Assembly: GCF_026914265.1 (NCBI RefSeq)
Contig: NC_069131.1
Location: 12,174,294-12,238,293 of the forward strand
Reading direction: 5' to 3'
DNA length: 64,000 nt
DNA from: Mya arenaria
Taxonomy: Eukaryota; Mollusca; Bivalvia; Myida; Myidae
Made by a program: the position numbers and the translations under genes. Positions 33,576-46,500 of this stretch are shown in pieces. The number at the start of each line of letters is the position of its first letter. Within the stretch, counting starts at the first letter, position 1. A model generated the notes under the pieces. It worked only from the letters and a program-made list of their open reading frames with translations, did not search any database and had not been told where the DNA came from.

Positions 33576-36500
33576 ATGAAGCGGAAGTTTGACTCTGCCG
33601 ACGACGTGCATGCTGACGGAATCCCGACAAAAGTTATTTTAACAAGTGCCGACGGCGTCATGTTCAACGACGTTTCAATCGGCAACCAATATGGCGAGTC
33701 TCCTATGGTTCATAGCCGACCAGTATCCACATCGACACCTTACGCTAACAGTAACAACTACCGACGTCAAAATCATGAAAACATACCAATGTCGAATGGC
33801 TTTGTACGTCAACACCAGATGCCGCCGACGGGACAGAGCACGAGCACCTCGAGATCGGATGAGGAGCTTCGAAGGGTGGTGGACAACTTTGTAAGCGTAT
33901 ACGAGAAACTGGACCGCACCGATGCCGCCGACGCGAAGCCGAACTACAGTTACACGGAGCTGGCGTTTCTGGCACTCCTCAGGGCGCCAAACTTCGCACT
34001 CCCCATCACCGAGATATACAAGTAAGTCTCTCCGCCGTGTTAACAAGAAATCCAATATCATTGGTAATGAATTTTGCTGTATGAATGTTTGCTTTGTTCG
34101 TTAATTTTGTATGATTTTCATGAAACTAATGCCAAAATGGTTTCCATATATTACTATCATCTCAAATATATTTATTTGTACACAAGACAACGCAAAATTA
34201 ACTCAAATAGAATGAACAAGTAGACAATACGTTTAGACGTTATTTTCGATCTCATGGCATCAAAACCTCACTTCTTATATTTTTAAAACCGATTTGTATA
34301 AAACAAAGATTGATCTGTTGTTTTGCCTATATATTGTTTTTGTTTTCACGCCCGGTAAACGCGATCTTCTCTTCCAGGTACATTCAGTCTCGCTTCCTCT
34401 TCTACAAGCACTCGACCCGGAAACACTGGAAGAACGCCGTGCGACACAGCCTCGCCAAGACGCTCTGCTTTACCAAGATACCCGTCGGTATGTAGATATT
34501 TATATATACATTGAACTCTGAACAAAAAGTATACAGCTTATAATCTATATAAACATTATACCAGGCTTGCCTTAGTCGCTATTTAAAATAGAGACATGGT
34601 CCTTAAATGCCATTTGTCAACCATAGGCAATATCTGTGATGCGTTATACCCATGTATATATTTATAGCGGACGGTTTAAATGGTTGTATATGTGACGTGA
34701 ACGTTACTTATTTTTTATAGGTCGGGGCTCCAGTCAGAACGAGAAACTATCCCGCTCAACGTATCTGTGGTGTGTCATACCGAGCAGCATCGCGTGCTTC
34801 GCGCGTGGCGACTACCGGCCTTCACGTGACGGAGACAACAGCGCCGAGACACTTAAGTGGGGATACTACCAGTATGCATTTAAATTAGTCTGTTTTTTTG
34901 TGTGTTTTTTAAAAAATCACGATGATAGTTTGTGTGCCATAGCCTTGATGTCATTGTGTCAAATTTGTGTGTATTTTGAAATAGTAATTTGAAATACATT
35001 TTAAACGGAACGGTCATTGTATCTGTTTCAAAACATGCAGTGCACATACGATCATCATTTTTATTCAAAACCGTAAGTTTTACACTTACATGTATATACA
35101 TTACTGCTTTTTTTCTTATTCGGTATAACCTATCATATGTCATAGATTTATGGAAAACGGCGACACACATGTCCTGTAGTTATTTTACACTTGAAATGGA
35201 TGGACTGGCAAGCATGTTTAAGGTCAAGGTCACACTTTTTAGTTCAAAGCATATCTTTGTTGTTGATGTTTTTTAACACTCGAAGATTCGAGAATAACTT
35301 TGAACAGCTCTTAACAACATTTCGTTGCTGTCTCTAGCGCACGACAAATGCCACCAGATCCAACGTTATCGTGGTCAAGGTCAAACCAAGCACCACATGA
35401 CACAATCTGGAATCCACACTGTAACAATTATGAAAGTTCTTGGTACACGTGTTCATCACATTTAAACATGTCAAGTTTAAGTGCAGAAGCCTTTAATCTA
35501 ATCATGCAACAAATGCAATATTAGACCAGAAGAACATTGTTTCTTTTGATATTTATTTCTTTTAAGAATAAACATCGATAGTACACACTGTATATGTTTT
35601 GTTTTGACTTCAGGGCCAATGCAGAGAGGTTCTGGTTGGAGGTCGGTGACTACATGGCGACCAAAATGGCGTCCTTCAAGCGTCTCATCCAAGAATCTTT
35701 CGACCCCGGTCTCATCCTTGAGGCGCAGGTCTGCATGCTTCCGAATGATGTCGTTGCTGGCAACACGAATAACAGCACCTGCAATGGCAAAAGCCGTCTG
35801 CCACTACGGGAGAGTCACCTCAACGCGGCCAACTATCAATTTGCGGTGCAAAACAACAGCTTTAATTCACAGTGCGGTGCGACAACCGGATACGCGGGGA
35901 ATCAACTCCAGTATCACGAAAACCATTTCCAGCAACGACACTCGTCTACCCCAGTAGCTGCGCATGCGCACTGCTTCCAGAGCGGACTAGCAGAGAAGGC
36001 CGCATCACCACCCGTGGAACAAGATCCCTGGATGCCGAGGTTTTCGATCGTCAGCCTTGATTTGAGCCTCAGCAGCGTGGACTCACAGCGCCGGACGCCG
36101 CCCTACACACCGCGGTCCGCCTATGATAGTGGTTTCGACACGTGCGATTCTAGCCCGGAAGAAAGTTCATACAAGCTGCTTAACAGTTGTAGCAGGATGC
36201 AAAATTCGGACCAAGCTGCGTCGCCGTGTCTGGCTCGTGATAACTTTAACTCTAGCATTCTCAGTGACGAGTGTTTAAGTGATCTCAACAGATTCAGTAT
36301 GTCACCTTTCAGTCTCAGTGACTTCTCGGAAGCCTGTCCTAACATATGTATCGATAGGAAGCTGTACCCGGACGATTCACATACGCAGCGACTAAGCCCA
36401 ACACCGTGCATGCAGTTCAATCCACAGTCACTTCCGCAGACGTCACGAGTCTCACCACCCTCGTCGATGACCGGAAATCGATGGGCACAAACACCGCACG

Positions 36501-36787
36501 TGCATCTTCCACAGACAAAAAGCGAGTCCATGTTCCAAAACTTCGATTTTCCAGTGCCACCACAGCGGACACATGCATACACATTTGGGGACCATACAGC
36601 AGATATGCAGTTTGTTAATCAAGACTTTTTCGACACCAAGCCCAGTATTCAGACCTCAAATTTCAACCACACGCCACACCAGTCGGCTACGTTGAACACT
36701 TCCGTCCCGATTTTGATTATGAACACTGACGGTACAGTGTCCACCGCCAATGTTTCTCATTGGAACACGCCTTTGTATGCCAGCTAA
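33576..36787 (+). CDS. Divergent forkhead (winged-helix) transcription factor
   Basis: Nuclear sequence-specific DNA-binding factor. Exons 33576-34021, 34378-34487, 34721-34871 and 35614-36787; borders AA/GTAAGT, CTTCCAG, G/GTATGT, TTATAG, CA/GTATGC, TTCAG; phases agree and give 626 residues. The forkhead starts at about 121 (KPNYSYTELAFLALLR). The recognition helix is WKNAVRHSLAKTLCF (166-180), and introns fall inside the domain at about 149 and 186. The family-typical RHN is RHS here; Asn168 and His172 are kept. A Ser/Pro/Gln-rich C-terminal tail of about 390 residues follows, with no domain I recognise. Subfamily is unresolved: it could be a FoxN-like or lineage-specific spiralian clade. 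Confidence 0.88.
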
Positions 36788-37065
36788 CACTCGGATCAAC
36801 ATATTATTTGTGTATTATTGACGTAAAGTAACCTTTAATTAGCGCTTAAAAATCATTCTGACTACATGTTCACTATTTATCCCATAAAGTTGCGTCCTGA
36901 ATTTGATGCAATATGGAACATATTAACGATGTTCAAAATCAGTATTTATGTTGACATAATAGGTATGTAAGTATCAGCTTGGAAGTTGTGTACACGTATA
37001 TAAAAGTAACTGCCTTTAAGTATTCAAATCTGCGAATGACAAAATGATTGTAGTCCTGCACGGTT

Positions 37066-37097
37066 TATCCCTTATATTTCGTTTTCGATAAGGGGTA
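37066..37097 (+). promoter_or_regulatory. 3' UTR hairpin 1
   Basis: Stem TATCCCTTAT / ATAAGGGGTA (10 bp, one G-U) around loop ATTTCGTTTTCG. Confidence 0.75.
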
Positions 37098-37146
37098 CAA
37101 CATATGTTGCGGAGTTTTAATGTTAGTTTATCAATGAGTTTACAGC

Positions 37147-37179
37147 ATTTTTCTCGTATTTCGTTTCGACGAGGAAAAT
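37147..37179 (+). promoter_or_regulatory. 3' UTR hairpin 2
   Basis: Stem ATTTTTCTCGT / ACGAGGAAAAT (11 bp, one G-U) around loop ATTTCGTTTCG. Confidence 0.8.
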
Positions 37180-37271
37180 CTTACTTGACAAATTCTATAA
37201 CATGAATTATTTAAACTAGATATAGTAATTAAAGTATCGTTTCATTATTTCAAATCATACTTGACTTTTAT

Positions 37272-37322
37272 AATGAGAGCTATTGCCTTGTATTTCGTTT
37301 CGACAAGGCAAATGATCTCATT
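37272..37322 (+). promoter_or_regulatory. 3' UTR hairpin 3
   Basis: Inner stem TTGCCTTGT / ACAAGGCAA (9 bp) around loop ATTTCGTTTCG. After an internal bulge an outer stem AATGAGA / TCTCATT forms. Confidence 0.8.
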
Positions 37323-37379
37323 CCTAAATTCTTCATTAGTCATTTTGCGACACATTTCCATTTTTAAAGGTTGCCTACT

Positions 37380-37413
37380 GTTGTTTCTTGTGTTTTATTT
37401 CGACAAGAACAAC
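37380..37413 (+). promoter_or_regulatory. 3' UTR hairpin 4
   Basis: Stem GTTGTTTCTTGT / ACAAGAACAAC (11 bp with one bulged T) around loop GTTTTATTTCG, the most divergent loop. Confidence 0.7.
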
Positions 37414-38549
37414 TAGAACAGGTTGAACCCTTCAATCGTTTTTCCTATTTAAGCTTCCTTTAATCATGATAGTCAACTAAATACTAAGTCAAATCCTAAG
37501 TTTTCCTTATATCCCGATTGTATATCCACATACTTATTCGTAAGATTATATCTTAATAATTAATTTATATGCATATCAACATTCTGCACATATATGTTTT
37601 AAATTACATGTTGCTCCTTAAGCGTATAAACAAAGCGAACATGTAGTCAGAATGATAATTAGTAAGCTGTTGAGGGTTGCTTAAGCGGCAGTAGTATTTT
37701 TACGTGATTTTTATAGACAATTTTAAGTTTTATTGTTTAAGTTTTATTGTTTTAGATTTATTGATGATTCTTTATCTAGGAGACAACACACAGTGCTGTT
37801 TTAATGATTTATTCTATGATGTGTATTGTGACTTTCAGCACATTATATAGGGCTGAAGCCGGAAAGTTTTATTTCTTAAACCTTTGTAAATACATCTCTA
37901 TTTGCGATTTTAACAGATATTATTGTAAATATGCACAATACAATATGTGTTGTTGTCTTATATAATAACTATTGTAAATAAATGTATAATCATGCATAAT
38001 GTTGTTTGTTTTATGTTAGGCACATACGTCTTCACTTGGAGTAAAATACAACCCATTAATGAATGTGGAACGTTACCGGGTGAACGGAAACGTTACCATG
38101 CTGATAAAAATGAAGATGTTTTTTAACGGAAAGAACAAACAGCTAGTTTATCAAGACTTGTACGAGATGGACGAGTTTATCAAACACTGATTGGTGGTCA
38201 AAATATTGTTTTGTCCAATGAGAAGGCAGTTAACTTCAAATATGGCAATACATTTTGTTTTAGTTAATATAACTAATCAGCCGTTATTGATTTAAATCAG
38301 GTGAATCGGTAGATATAAACAGTGACTGGCCCACTTAATGGGAGTGGGTAGTTAACACAATAGCATGTAGACCACTAAAACAGTTAAAGGTTGTTGGCAT
38401 GTATGCGTCTAATCAAACCATTTATTAACATACGGACAACTTTGAACCACGGCTGAAGATGAAAGTCCCATTGTCGAGTCAACCGATAAACAGGTTTACA
38501 AGTTTTTTTCAGACTATATCAGTCATTGACATAGAATGCGGAGTTAAAT

Positions 38550-38880
38550 TTTAAAGCTGCACTCTCGCAGATTTATCGTTTTAAAAACTTATTTTTATAT
38601 TTTGTTGTCTTGGAATGAACCATTTTTTTGTAAATGTCTGTAAACCAGTGATTTAAGACTGCTGACAAAAGGTCAGCTCGCAGTTTTTATATTTACGTTC
38701 GAAATTTAATGTTTTATGGCTAATAACGTTATCAAAGTAGAAAACTGAAAACACTGACACTTAATGGATTTAATAAAGATCATGTTTTGAACATCTGAAT
38801 AGGACTGGATTAGACAACGTCTCACAGTTGTTCCAGCTAATGTCCTAATGTTATGGCAAACTCACGTGCGCCTTTAACAG
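38550..38880. mobile_element. MITE, relative of the one at 24738
   Basis: It starts TTTAAAGCTGCACTCTCGCA and ends near GTGCGCCTTTAA. It shares internal GACTGCTGA..AAAGGTCAG and TACGTTCGAAA motifs with the 24738 copy. Confidence 0.65.
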
Positions 38881-39097
38881 TGTGATTCAAGGCGGGGACA
38901 CTGTAGGTCGATCATATTATAATTTATCACCATCAACAATTAAAACAAGTACAAATTTGTAGCAAACATAAAATATGTTTTCAAAGATATAATTTACCCG
39001 CAAGGCCTTATACACAAACATAAGGATAACTTAACCTTTAACCCGTTTGTTGAATCGCCTTACTAACAATATTCAAAATCGTGGACTTCTAAGACGA

Positions 39098-39287
39098 TCA
39101 GGTGCGTAGCTAGGGTAAATTTGGGGCTGCGCAGCTCGATGCCTCAGGGCATATTTCCCCTTTCACCCCCTATCCCCCTTCAGTTTTGATTTCAAATTCA
39201 ACGGGGTTTTTGGTATGACAAAAACATCAACCTGTCAAAATTTCATTACTCAACTGCGTATTTGCGTACTGTCAGCTACGCGCCTGA
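39098..39287. mobile_element. 190-bp MITE with TCAGG.GCGTAGCT ends
   Basis: TCAGGTGCGTAGCT at the left and AGCTACGCGCCTGA at the right are inverted, 13 of 14 matching. Confidence 0.8.
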
Positions 39288-41139
39288 CAATATTTGAGCA
39301 TATATCAACACTTGTTAAAGGGTTCATGGAGTTACAGCCGTCAGTATCTTAGTTTTAACGCTTCTAATGATTTGCCACAGTTTATTTCGTAATAAAAAGT
39401 GTATTACAAATTACATGAGCGAGTCCCTTTAAGTGTAGCTCAGTAGCTCTTGTGGCACATACCATAGTAGTGAATATCGATATCATGTGAATAAGACAGG
39501 AAGTTTAAACTCAAGCCTATCCATATTCAGTATAACAAATCTTTAATACCTGTAGTTGGGTGTGTTTAGATGTTAAAAGCTAGAACAATTTATATAACAA
39601 CGTGAAATAAAGCAACTATCATGTGAACACGGGATACTTAAATAATAAACACTATTGTTCGTTTAATCGAGAGGATTTTAAAGGTACGTAGGTTTCGAAT
39701 TAAGGTATTAAATTAACGTAACTAAATTGAGACCCAACTGTATCTCTATAACTTAACCACCGACCTGAATTTTTAACAAAACATACCGTTGCAAAGTTGA
39801 CTCAATGCTTCAGTGAACTATATTGTAGACTAAGTCCATTGGAAAGTTGAGGTAACAATTGTTCATATTTCAAGAATTCAAAACAGGTTAAATTTGTGTT
39901 ACAGGGCGCAATGGGTCGAATTTTAGACATACAGATGTAGCTGGTACATATTTTTATATTGCATACTTGATGAATAATTTGTGGATGAAATGAGGAACAA
40001 TGGCTTCGATCATGGTTACAACAAATGTATTCTCTAGAGTATCATCATATTTCCTGAATTTGTGCCACTGCGGATCAGGTTGAAGCAGCTCTCAATTCAG
40101 TGATTTTTTTGGAAATATTTTTACCGCCTGTGACTTGCAAATAGGGAAAAAGTCGAGATTTGGAAAAACACACAAAATCAGAGCTAAATAGCAAATATAA
40201 TGGCAAATATACATGTTTCCACCTTTTTTATGCATACATTATGATGTGAAAGAGTTAGTCTTGTCAAGATCTTGTTAAATTTTCAAGGCATTCATTGCTT
40301 TTTTTATTCATCAACATAATCTGCATTTATCAAATTGGGAATTATTTTATTTTTTTGTGGGAAAAATCGAAAAAAAAAATCGGTAGGGAAAACAGCCTTT
40401 AGAAGGCATTAAATTGCACCAAAAAGATCACTGCAATTTGAAGTGAGGAGTGGACCACGGGAAAACATAGTTTGCCTTCTGCCCCCTGTGGAGTGGACAG
40501 TTTAGTCATTTGTCGGAGTGGACAAAGGAAAATCCGGTTGTTTATAGAGATTTATCAGTGGAATAAAAATGATATTCCTCTGTTTCAAATAGTGAAATAA
40601 CATTTTGATATTTTTCACTGTTTTGAGATTTTAGCCCGGCCTCAATTCCAAATCAAACGTAATTGCGCACAGGGCTGGGACACAAATTCAACAACGTCGT
40701 TTCCGAAATACGTTTCGTTCGCATAAAATTTGGTGCGCTTTTCTGAAAAACAACAATAAAATGTCATTTGAAACCTTTTAAGCATATAATAGAAAGAAAA
40801 CTTGTTTGTTTCAATGAACACCGAAAATGAATATTTCTCTCATTGCCACGACACTCGTGAAATATAGCTTTTGGTGCTCACTCGATGAAATATATAACGA
40901 TCATACACTGAAACAAACAAGTATCCTCTATATATACTAAGTTTCAAGGATTACTACTACTGGCAAACTAAACGTGTTTTATATAAGTGGGAGTATGCAG
41001 GGTTTGTCTGCGATACCATATAGCTTCAAATGTTCAGAGAAAATGGCTTACTCAGAGTAAAATATATTGACATATATCTCCTATCTTTATATACGATGGC
41101 TAATGTTTCAGACTGACGGAAAAAAACAACTGGTCGAAA

Positions 41140-42132
41140 ATGGGCTCTGGACCGTCTTTTCCCATGGTTCCTATGACTCGGGACAAACTATTCATAGTCA
41201 CCGGCGCAAACTCGGGCCTGGGATACGAAATCGCCAAGTGGACGTCTATGATGGGGGCGACTGTCATTCTGGCCTGTCGATCGGAGGGCAGGACTCAAGA
41301 AGCGATCGAGAAAATGAACAAGGAATTTCAGGCAGAAAAAGCCAAAGGAACAGCGGGTCTTACGGATAGTGACTCTCTTGCTCTTGAATATATGCAGCTA
41401 GATTTAGCGTCATTTGCATCGGTGATGGAATTTTGCGAAAACTTTCAGAAGAGTGGCCGGAAACTCCATGTTCTTTTCTGTAACGCGGGTCTAGGACTCG
41501 GTCCGTTTCAAAAATCATCGGACGGAAATGAGATGCTATTGCAGGTGAATTACCTAAGTCATTTTATCATAATTGGCAAACTTTTCGGGATAATGAAACA
41601 AAGCGGCCCCGATTGTCGCATTCTGCTCATGTCAAGCGCCGCTCACAAATCCGGGACATTTGACCTAAAAACCATCAACTACGACGGAAACCCTGACAGT
41701 TACCCGAGGCTGAACTATTACGGGCGCTCCAAGTTGTACCAGATCATGCAAGCGGCTGAAATGGGTAGACGCTTGGCGGGCTCTGATGTTACTATAAATA
41801 GCATACATCCCGGTTTGATCGATTCTAATTTTTGGCGTGACTGGAACACGGGGCTGAAAAAAGTTGCACACGGTGCTATGCAAGCTACAGGAGTTGCGAA
41901 ATCTCCATTTCGAGGCGCCAAATGTAGCATTGACCTCGCAGTAAATCCAAAGTACGTGGGGTTGACGGGACTTTATTGGTGTGACAGTAAGGTTGTGACC
42001 CCAAACAGTGACGCGCGCAACAAGGGGAAGCAAGAGGCATTGTGGCAGTGGACCATGGAAAAGGTGAAGGGATATTTGACGGAAGAGGAGATAAGGGGAC
42101 TTCAAGGAACCGGAAGTGAACAGGCGGGATGA
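41140..42132 (+). CDS. Short-chain dehydrogenase/reductase, intronless
   Basis: NAD(P)-dependent oxidoreductase of the classical SDR type, 330 residues. Cofactor motif TGANSGLG at 21-28 and ACRS at 45-48; Asp88 in LDLAS; NAG at 115-117; Asn137 in VNYLSHF; catalytic Ser in LLMSSAAH (about 165); YGRSK with Tyr194 and Lys198; IHPG after it. All active-site residues are present. It resembles the retinol dehydrogenase/WWOX group, but substrate cannot be told. The start is the ATG in GAAAATGGGC; the first 14 residues carry no clear signal peptide. The CDS is a single exon while its neighbours are split, so it may be a retrocopy that stayed intact. Confidence 0.9.
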   Translation: MGSGPSFPMVPMTRDKLFIVTGANSGLGYEIAKWTSMMGATVILACRSEGRTQEAIEKMNKEFQAEKAKGTAGLTDSDSLALEYMQLDLASFASVMEFCENFQKSGRKLHVLFCNAGLGLGPFQKSSDGNEMLLQVNYLSHFIIIGKLFGIMKQSGPDCRILLMSSAAHKSGTFDLKTINYDGNPDSYPRLNYYGRSKLYQIMQAAEMGRRLAGSDVTINSIHPGLIDSNFWRDWNTGLKKVAHGAMQATGVAKSPFRGAKCSIDLAVNPKYVGLTGLYWCDSKVVTPNSDARNKGKQEALWQWTMEKVKGYLTEEEIRGLQGTGSEQAG

Positions 42133-43594
42133 TCGATATGGTGAATAAGAAAAGGTTCACACTGACTGACTTGTAGCGCATGTGAAACAATTGTGAAGAC
42201 ATTTACTTTTGTTATCGTTATTGTGGTCTAATGCAATGGGGGAAACCAGAGTACCCGTAGAAAACCAAACTTCTCCGGCTTGGTGACCATAAACTAAATT
42301 AATTTGCATCCAGGCCGGGAATCTAACCCAGCCTTGTCGTCATGATGCGAGTTTGGTTAAGGGGGTCGCAAAGGTTGATATTTAACGCCTGTGAACGTCT
42401 GTGTAAGCGGTTGCTTATTAATGACTCGATTGTGGTTATTGTGGAACTTACATCAATTTAATGTGCTCCGTTTATCACCAATATAATACTCTATTTTTCG
42501 CATATATCTATTTCGTGTTTCTGTGAAACACAGTTATGCCTTTATATAGTAAGGCTTTTACGTTGTTTGCATGTTTTGCGGAATAGAATATCTCCAGGAT
42601 GTTGAACAATCAGTCACAGGAGTTTGATGAGAATGAAATCCTGCTTTAGTGTCATATGACCTGTAAAAATAAGTGACATTTAACCTAAAATGTTCATTTT
42701 TCTTCAGAATTATCAAAGAGGTCATTCCTAACAACGATCTTGCATAACATAAATATGAATTGGTAGGAGTTACCATATTAAACAATCTGATTTTTAAAGA
42801 TATTTTAGCTAAACTACACTAATTGTTTAACAGGTCAATTGGCACCAAAGCATGAGTTCATTCCCATCATACTGTGCGATCAGTATATTTCCATATTGCT
42901 TACTTTACAATGGCATTATCCACTGCGATTATTTCAATATTATTTACATGTATCAGTTATTTTTGTGTTTTGCTTACCTTTAATGACTTATGTAGTAATG
43001 CGTATGTTTTATATTATCGCATTAAATGTACTTCACATTACTGACATTTCCCTACTGAAGTGTTTTCGAGTCACAACCAGTAGTGCTCAGGATAAAAGCG
43101 CCGTTTTTCGGGGGCCAAAGTTGTATACATGTACCAAGTTTTAGTAAGACTGGATAAGAAAAGCTTAAGTTTTTGCTCGCGGCTATGCAGCGTACACATT
43201 TGCCCAATGCCTTGTTCAATCAACAACAGTAATACACTACATCGTGGACCAATAACAAATATCTATTCGTGTTTATGATCCTACTCCCAGATTCATATAG
43301 CTACAGCTGTAAATTAATAGGTACATTTGTATTTTAAAGTATACTCGCCCGGCTACAGTCACAGTTACAGCTAAACAATACAACAGTCTGTTGTAATTAT
43401 ACAGCTGTAGCTCTATTTTTGGTGCCCAAACTACAGCTACATATGTATTTTAAAGCAGAAGCTCTACTTTTGAATATAGCATTAACTTACAGCGGTAGCA
43501 TTTGACAGACCACTGTTGTCATTTTGAGGAACTTATGAACTAACATGAACTAATGGATGTGAAACAATAACGAAGCAATGTTTTAACGTGAACT
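42133..43594. other. Spacer between the SDR gene and the REC114 3' end
   Basis: A SINE-like or LINE-tail-like repeat lies at about 42240-42355 (GAAACCAGAGTACCCGTAGA, CCGGGAATCTAACCCAG). CTACAGCT-rich degenerate repeats lie at about 43300-43500. No gene supported. Confidence 0.45.
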
Positions 43595-46500
43595 CTAGCA
43601 TGATTCTCGTTTTATTTTTTCTAGTTCTTTTTCTACTTGTCCAACAAAGGCGGGGAACTCCGGATCAGTAAGGCACAGTTTAACCTGCGTGTTAAGGTCA
43701 CCATGGTAACTGTTGTCATGGAAACGCGAGTAAGGCGACGGCATCTGTGGTCGTGATGGGCTGGATATGGCCTGGAACGGAAATATTCACATTACGTTTT
43801 TGGGTGCACCAATGGCTTTATTGAACGGAAATATGCATATCAGTTTGTTTTTTTTTTTTTTTTTTTTTGGGGGGGGGGGGGGGTGTGCACCAATGGCTTT
43901 AATTGAACGAAAATGTGCACATTACGTTTTTGGGTGCACCAATGGCTTTATTGAACGGAAATATACACATTACGTTTTTTGAGTGCACCAATGGCTTTAT
44001 TGAACGGAAATATGCACATAACGTTTTTTGGGGTGCACCAATGGCATTATTTAATTGCTCTAAAGATAAGCACTAAATACATGGACCTATATATAAAATA
44101 TGCAAATTGGCACCAGCATATTAACAAACATATTGTACGACGACATACATTTCCAAAAACAAAAGATGATTATGCCAGTCATGCAAAAGAGTGTAGGACA
44201 TTTTATTAAAAAGGACTCGCGTATGTTTTGTAAAATTCACCTTTTTATTCCAAGTAAAGTGAGGCAAATTATCATAGAAAGAGTGTAAAAACTAAGTTCC
44301 TGACGACTAGAACCCTTAAAATATTAATAGTATTGGCTCAAATACTGTCTTTTGTACACGATTTTGAATAACGCTATTAATTAACGCGATTTAACAAAAG
44401 GCTTAAAGGTTAAAACTATCCAACAGGGGTACGTATGATTTCCTTTATGTGAGCGAGCAGTTATGGTGTCAGTCTTCTAAAAACAATCTTGACTACAGGC
44501 GTAGGTTCGCTCCCAATACAACCAGTTTTTTGTATACTTTTATAGTATTTTTTTCTGCAATTTCTGTATCAAAGAATAAAAAATAGCATTAACAGATGCG
44601 TCTCCGTGAAAAATGAAAAAAGTAGTCGAAAAACATAAGTCAGTCCCTTAATAAGCGAACCTTTTTGATCTGACTATATTGTGTCTTACACTCGTTGATC
44701 AGAAGGACCCCTAAAGTCTACATAGTACAGTACGTACACGTAGAACCAATATGATACATATCAACATATTGGATACGATTAAATGTATTTTTACAAAACA
44801 ACTTTTCATACGGAGCGTGATAGTGTACACAGGGTAACAGTACGTAATAGTTAGATGAAATGAAGTAAATTTTGAATTAATAAGAATGGGCGGAGTGAGC
44901 GTAGCGATCGTTTCCTTCTTAATCATTAAGAATTCACTTCATGTCATCTAAATGACTTAGAATACAACCCCGTTGGCTGATGCATTGTCAACGCAAATTT
45001 GCCGCAGAGAGTGTGTATCAGCCGGACCTTTAAAAAAACGTGAAAGGTTAGCTGCGAAGAACTGGTATCTGCTGGTCAAAAAAGCAGCTTATTCAACACA
45101 TGTTAAGTTTAATTTGTATGGTTTGATGCTAAAAAGCAGAGGTATGTATTGCTACTTTTATGTTATATAGTACACACCTGGGCAATTTGTCCGATGGTGA
45201 CGTCATCAGCCAACGTCATACTTCCGGAAAGGCTGCGTTGCGACGTTACCTTGGAAATAAATAGTACGATAAATACACGCACGCACCATTGAATGTTGCA
45301 TACGAATTCATATAGTATGCACACATAAAGCAAATACGAATAACACACAAACACAGTGGCACCGGATTTTCAAACTTAATCATTTTGTTTTAAATCCAAA
45401 AAAATCTTTTAATTCCAAACTAAAAATTATAATACCAAAAATGTGAAAAAATGTTGAAAAATATTGTTTTATAAACATACTTTGTACTGTCTATATTAGG
45501 TTATATTAACAGTACAAAGTTCATATTTATAAAAAAAATATTTTTCAACATTTTCCCACATTTTAACAAATACAGCTGTATAAAAAACAAATCGAGAAAT
45601 GAAACTTTCCAATTTCCTTAGATATCCATTCTATTTAAACAAACCTGCATGGGCGCACTCCCAGTTTCGTTCCCGCCTGGCAGTTTTATAGGGAAATATT
45701 TAGCCAGAACATCTATACATTCCCGACACTGGCTTATGGCGGTCTTTTCTGTGGATGGGGAGAATTTCACCCGGAACCGCCGTCCTGTGAAATTCTGCAA
45801 AATACAGGAGATTAAGACATCTTTTTGACGGTATAAATGTTCCAAATACAGAATTGTATACAGAAGTAATACTGTAAACTTGTTAGCAAATAACGGATAC
45901 CGCGAAATGATTTGCCTGGCAAAGGACCTCATTGTGTCCTGAAATACATATAGTAATGTTTGACATTGTGAACGTGTTATCGTGTGTTTTTGCAGACGTG
46001 ACAATTTTATATATTTCAAGTTGTATTCGATAGTTCTATTCCATCGTAAGCTTCACATACATGCTCACGAAACCAGCCCGACCAACCAGCCAAGTCTGGT
46101 AATATTCGAATGAGTCTGGTAAGACGCTGGACAATTCTAAACGGGATTGACAATGCGATCTGGCTAAAGCTGTAAGAATATATTTCACAATGTCTGCATA
46201 CTAGTATATAGCAGTTTCCACGAAATAATGAGTAATGGACAGTTACCTTGAGGTTACAGACCACCATTAGACTGTCGCCCTTATTGACGCCCTTCACCCA
46301 GGTCCCCGCCGCCGACAGGTTCAGGCTCTCCTGAAACATGGTAAGACCAATTTTATTTTGATACTGCACGCTAAATACGAAACGATCTCCTTTAAAGATG
46401 CACGTTTACTCCCAAAAAAGATGCACCACAATTACAATTGAATACAATTGTTTTCATTTACAGAAAATAATTAATAAGTAAGAAAACAATGAGTCTTATG

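Larger units (their letters stand above)
36788..37985 (+). other. 3' UTR of the forkhead gene
   Basis: It runs from the stop to a poly(A) signal AATAAA at 37977-37982. It contains four hairpins sharing a loop sequence at 37066-37413. AT-rich, no open frame of note. Confidence 0.7.
37986..41139. other. Spacer between forkhead and SDR genes
   Basis: It holds a MITE at about 38550-38880 (TTTAAAGCTGCACTCTCGCA end) and a 190-bp MITE at 39098-39287. The motif TCTAATGATTTGCCACA at about 39362 recurs at 52258. No gene seen. TTTCAG/ACTGACGG near 41110 could be the acceptor of an SDR 5' UTR exon. Confidence 0.5.

Noticed and set aside
36121-36582. 153-residue minus-strand frame
   Set aside because: Shadow of the forkhead coding exon.
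42839-43144. 101-residue hydrophobic plus-strand frame
   Set aside because: No domain, no splice or start context and AT-rich composition; a chance frame in the spacer.
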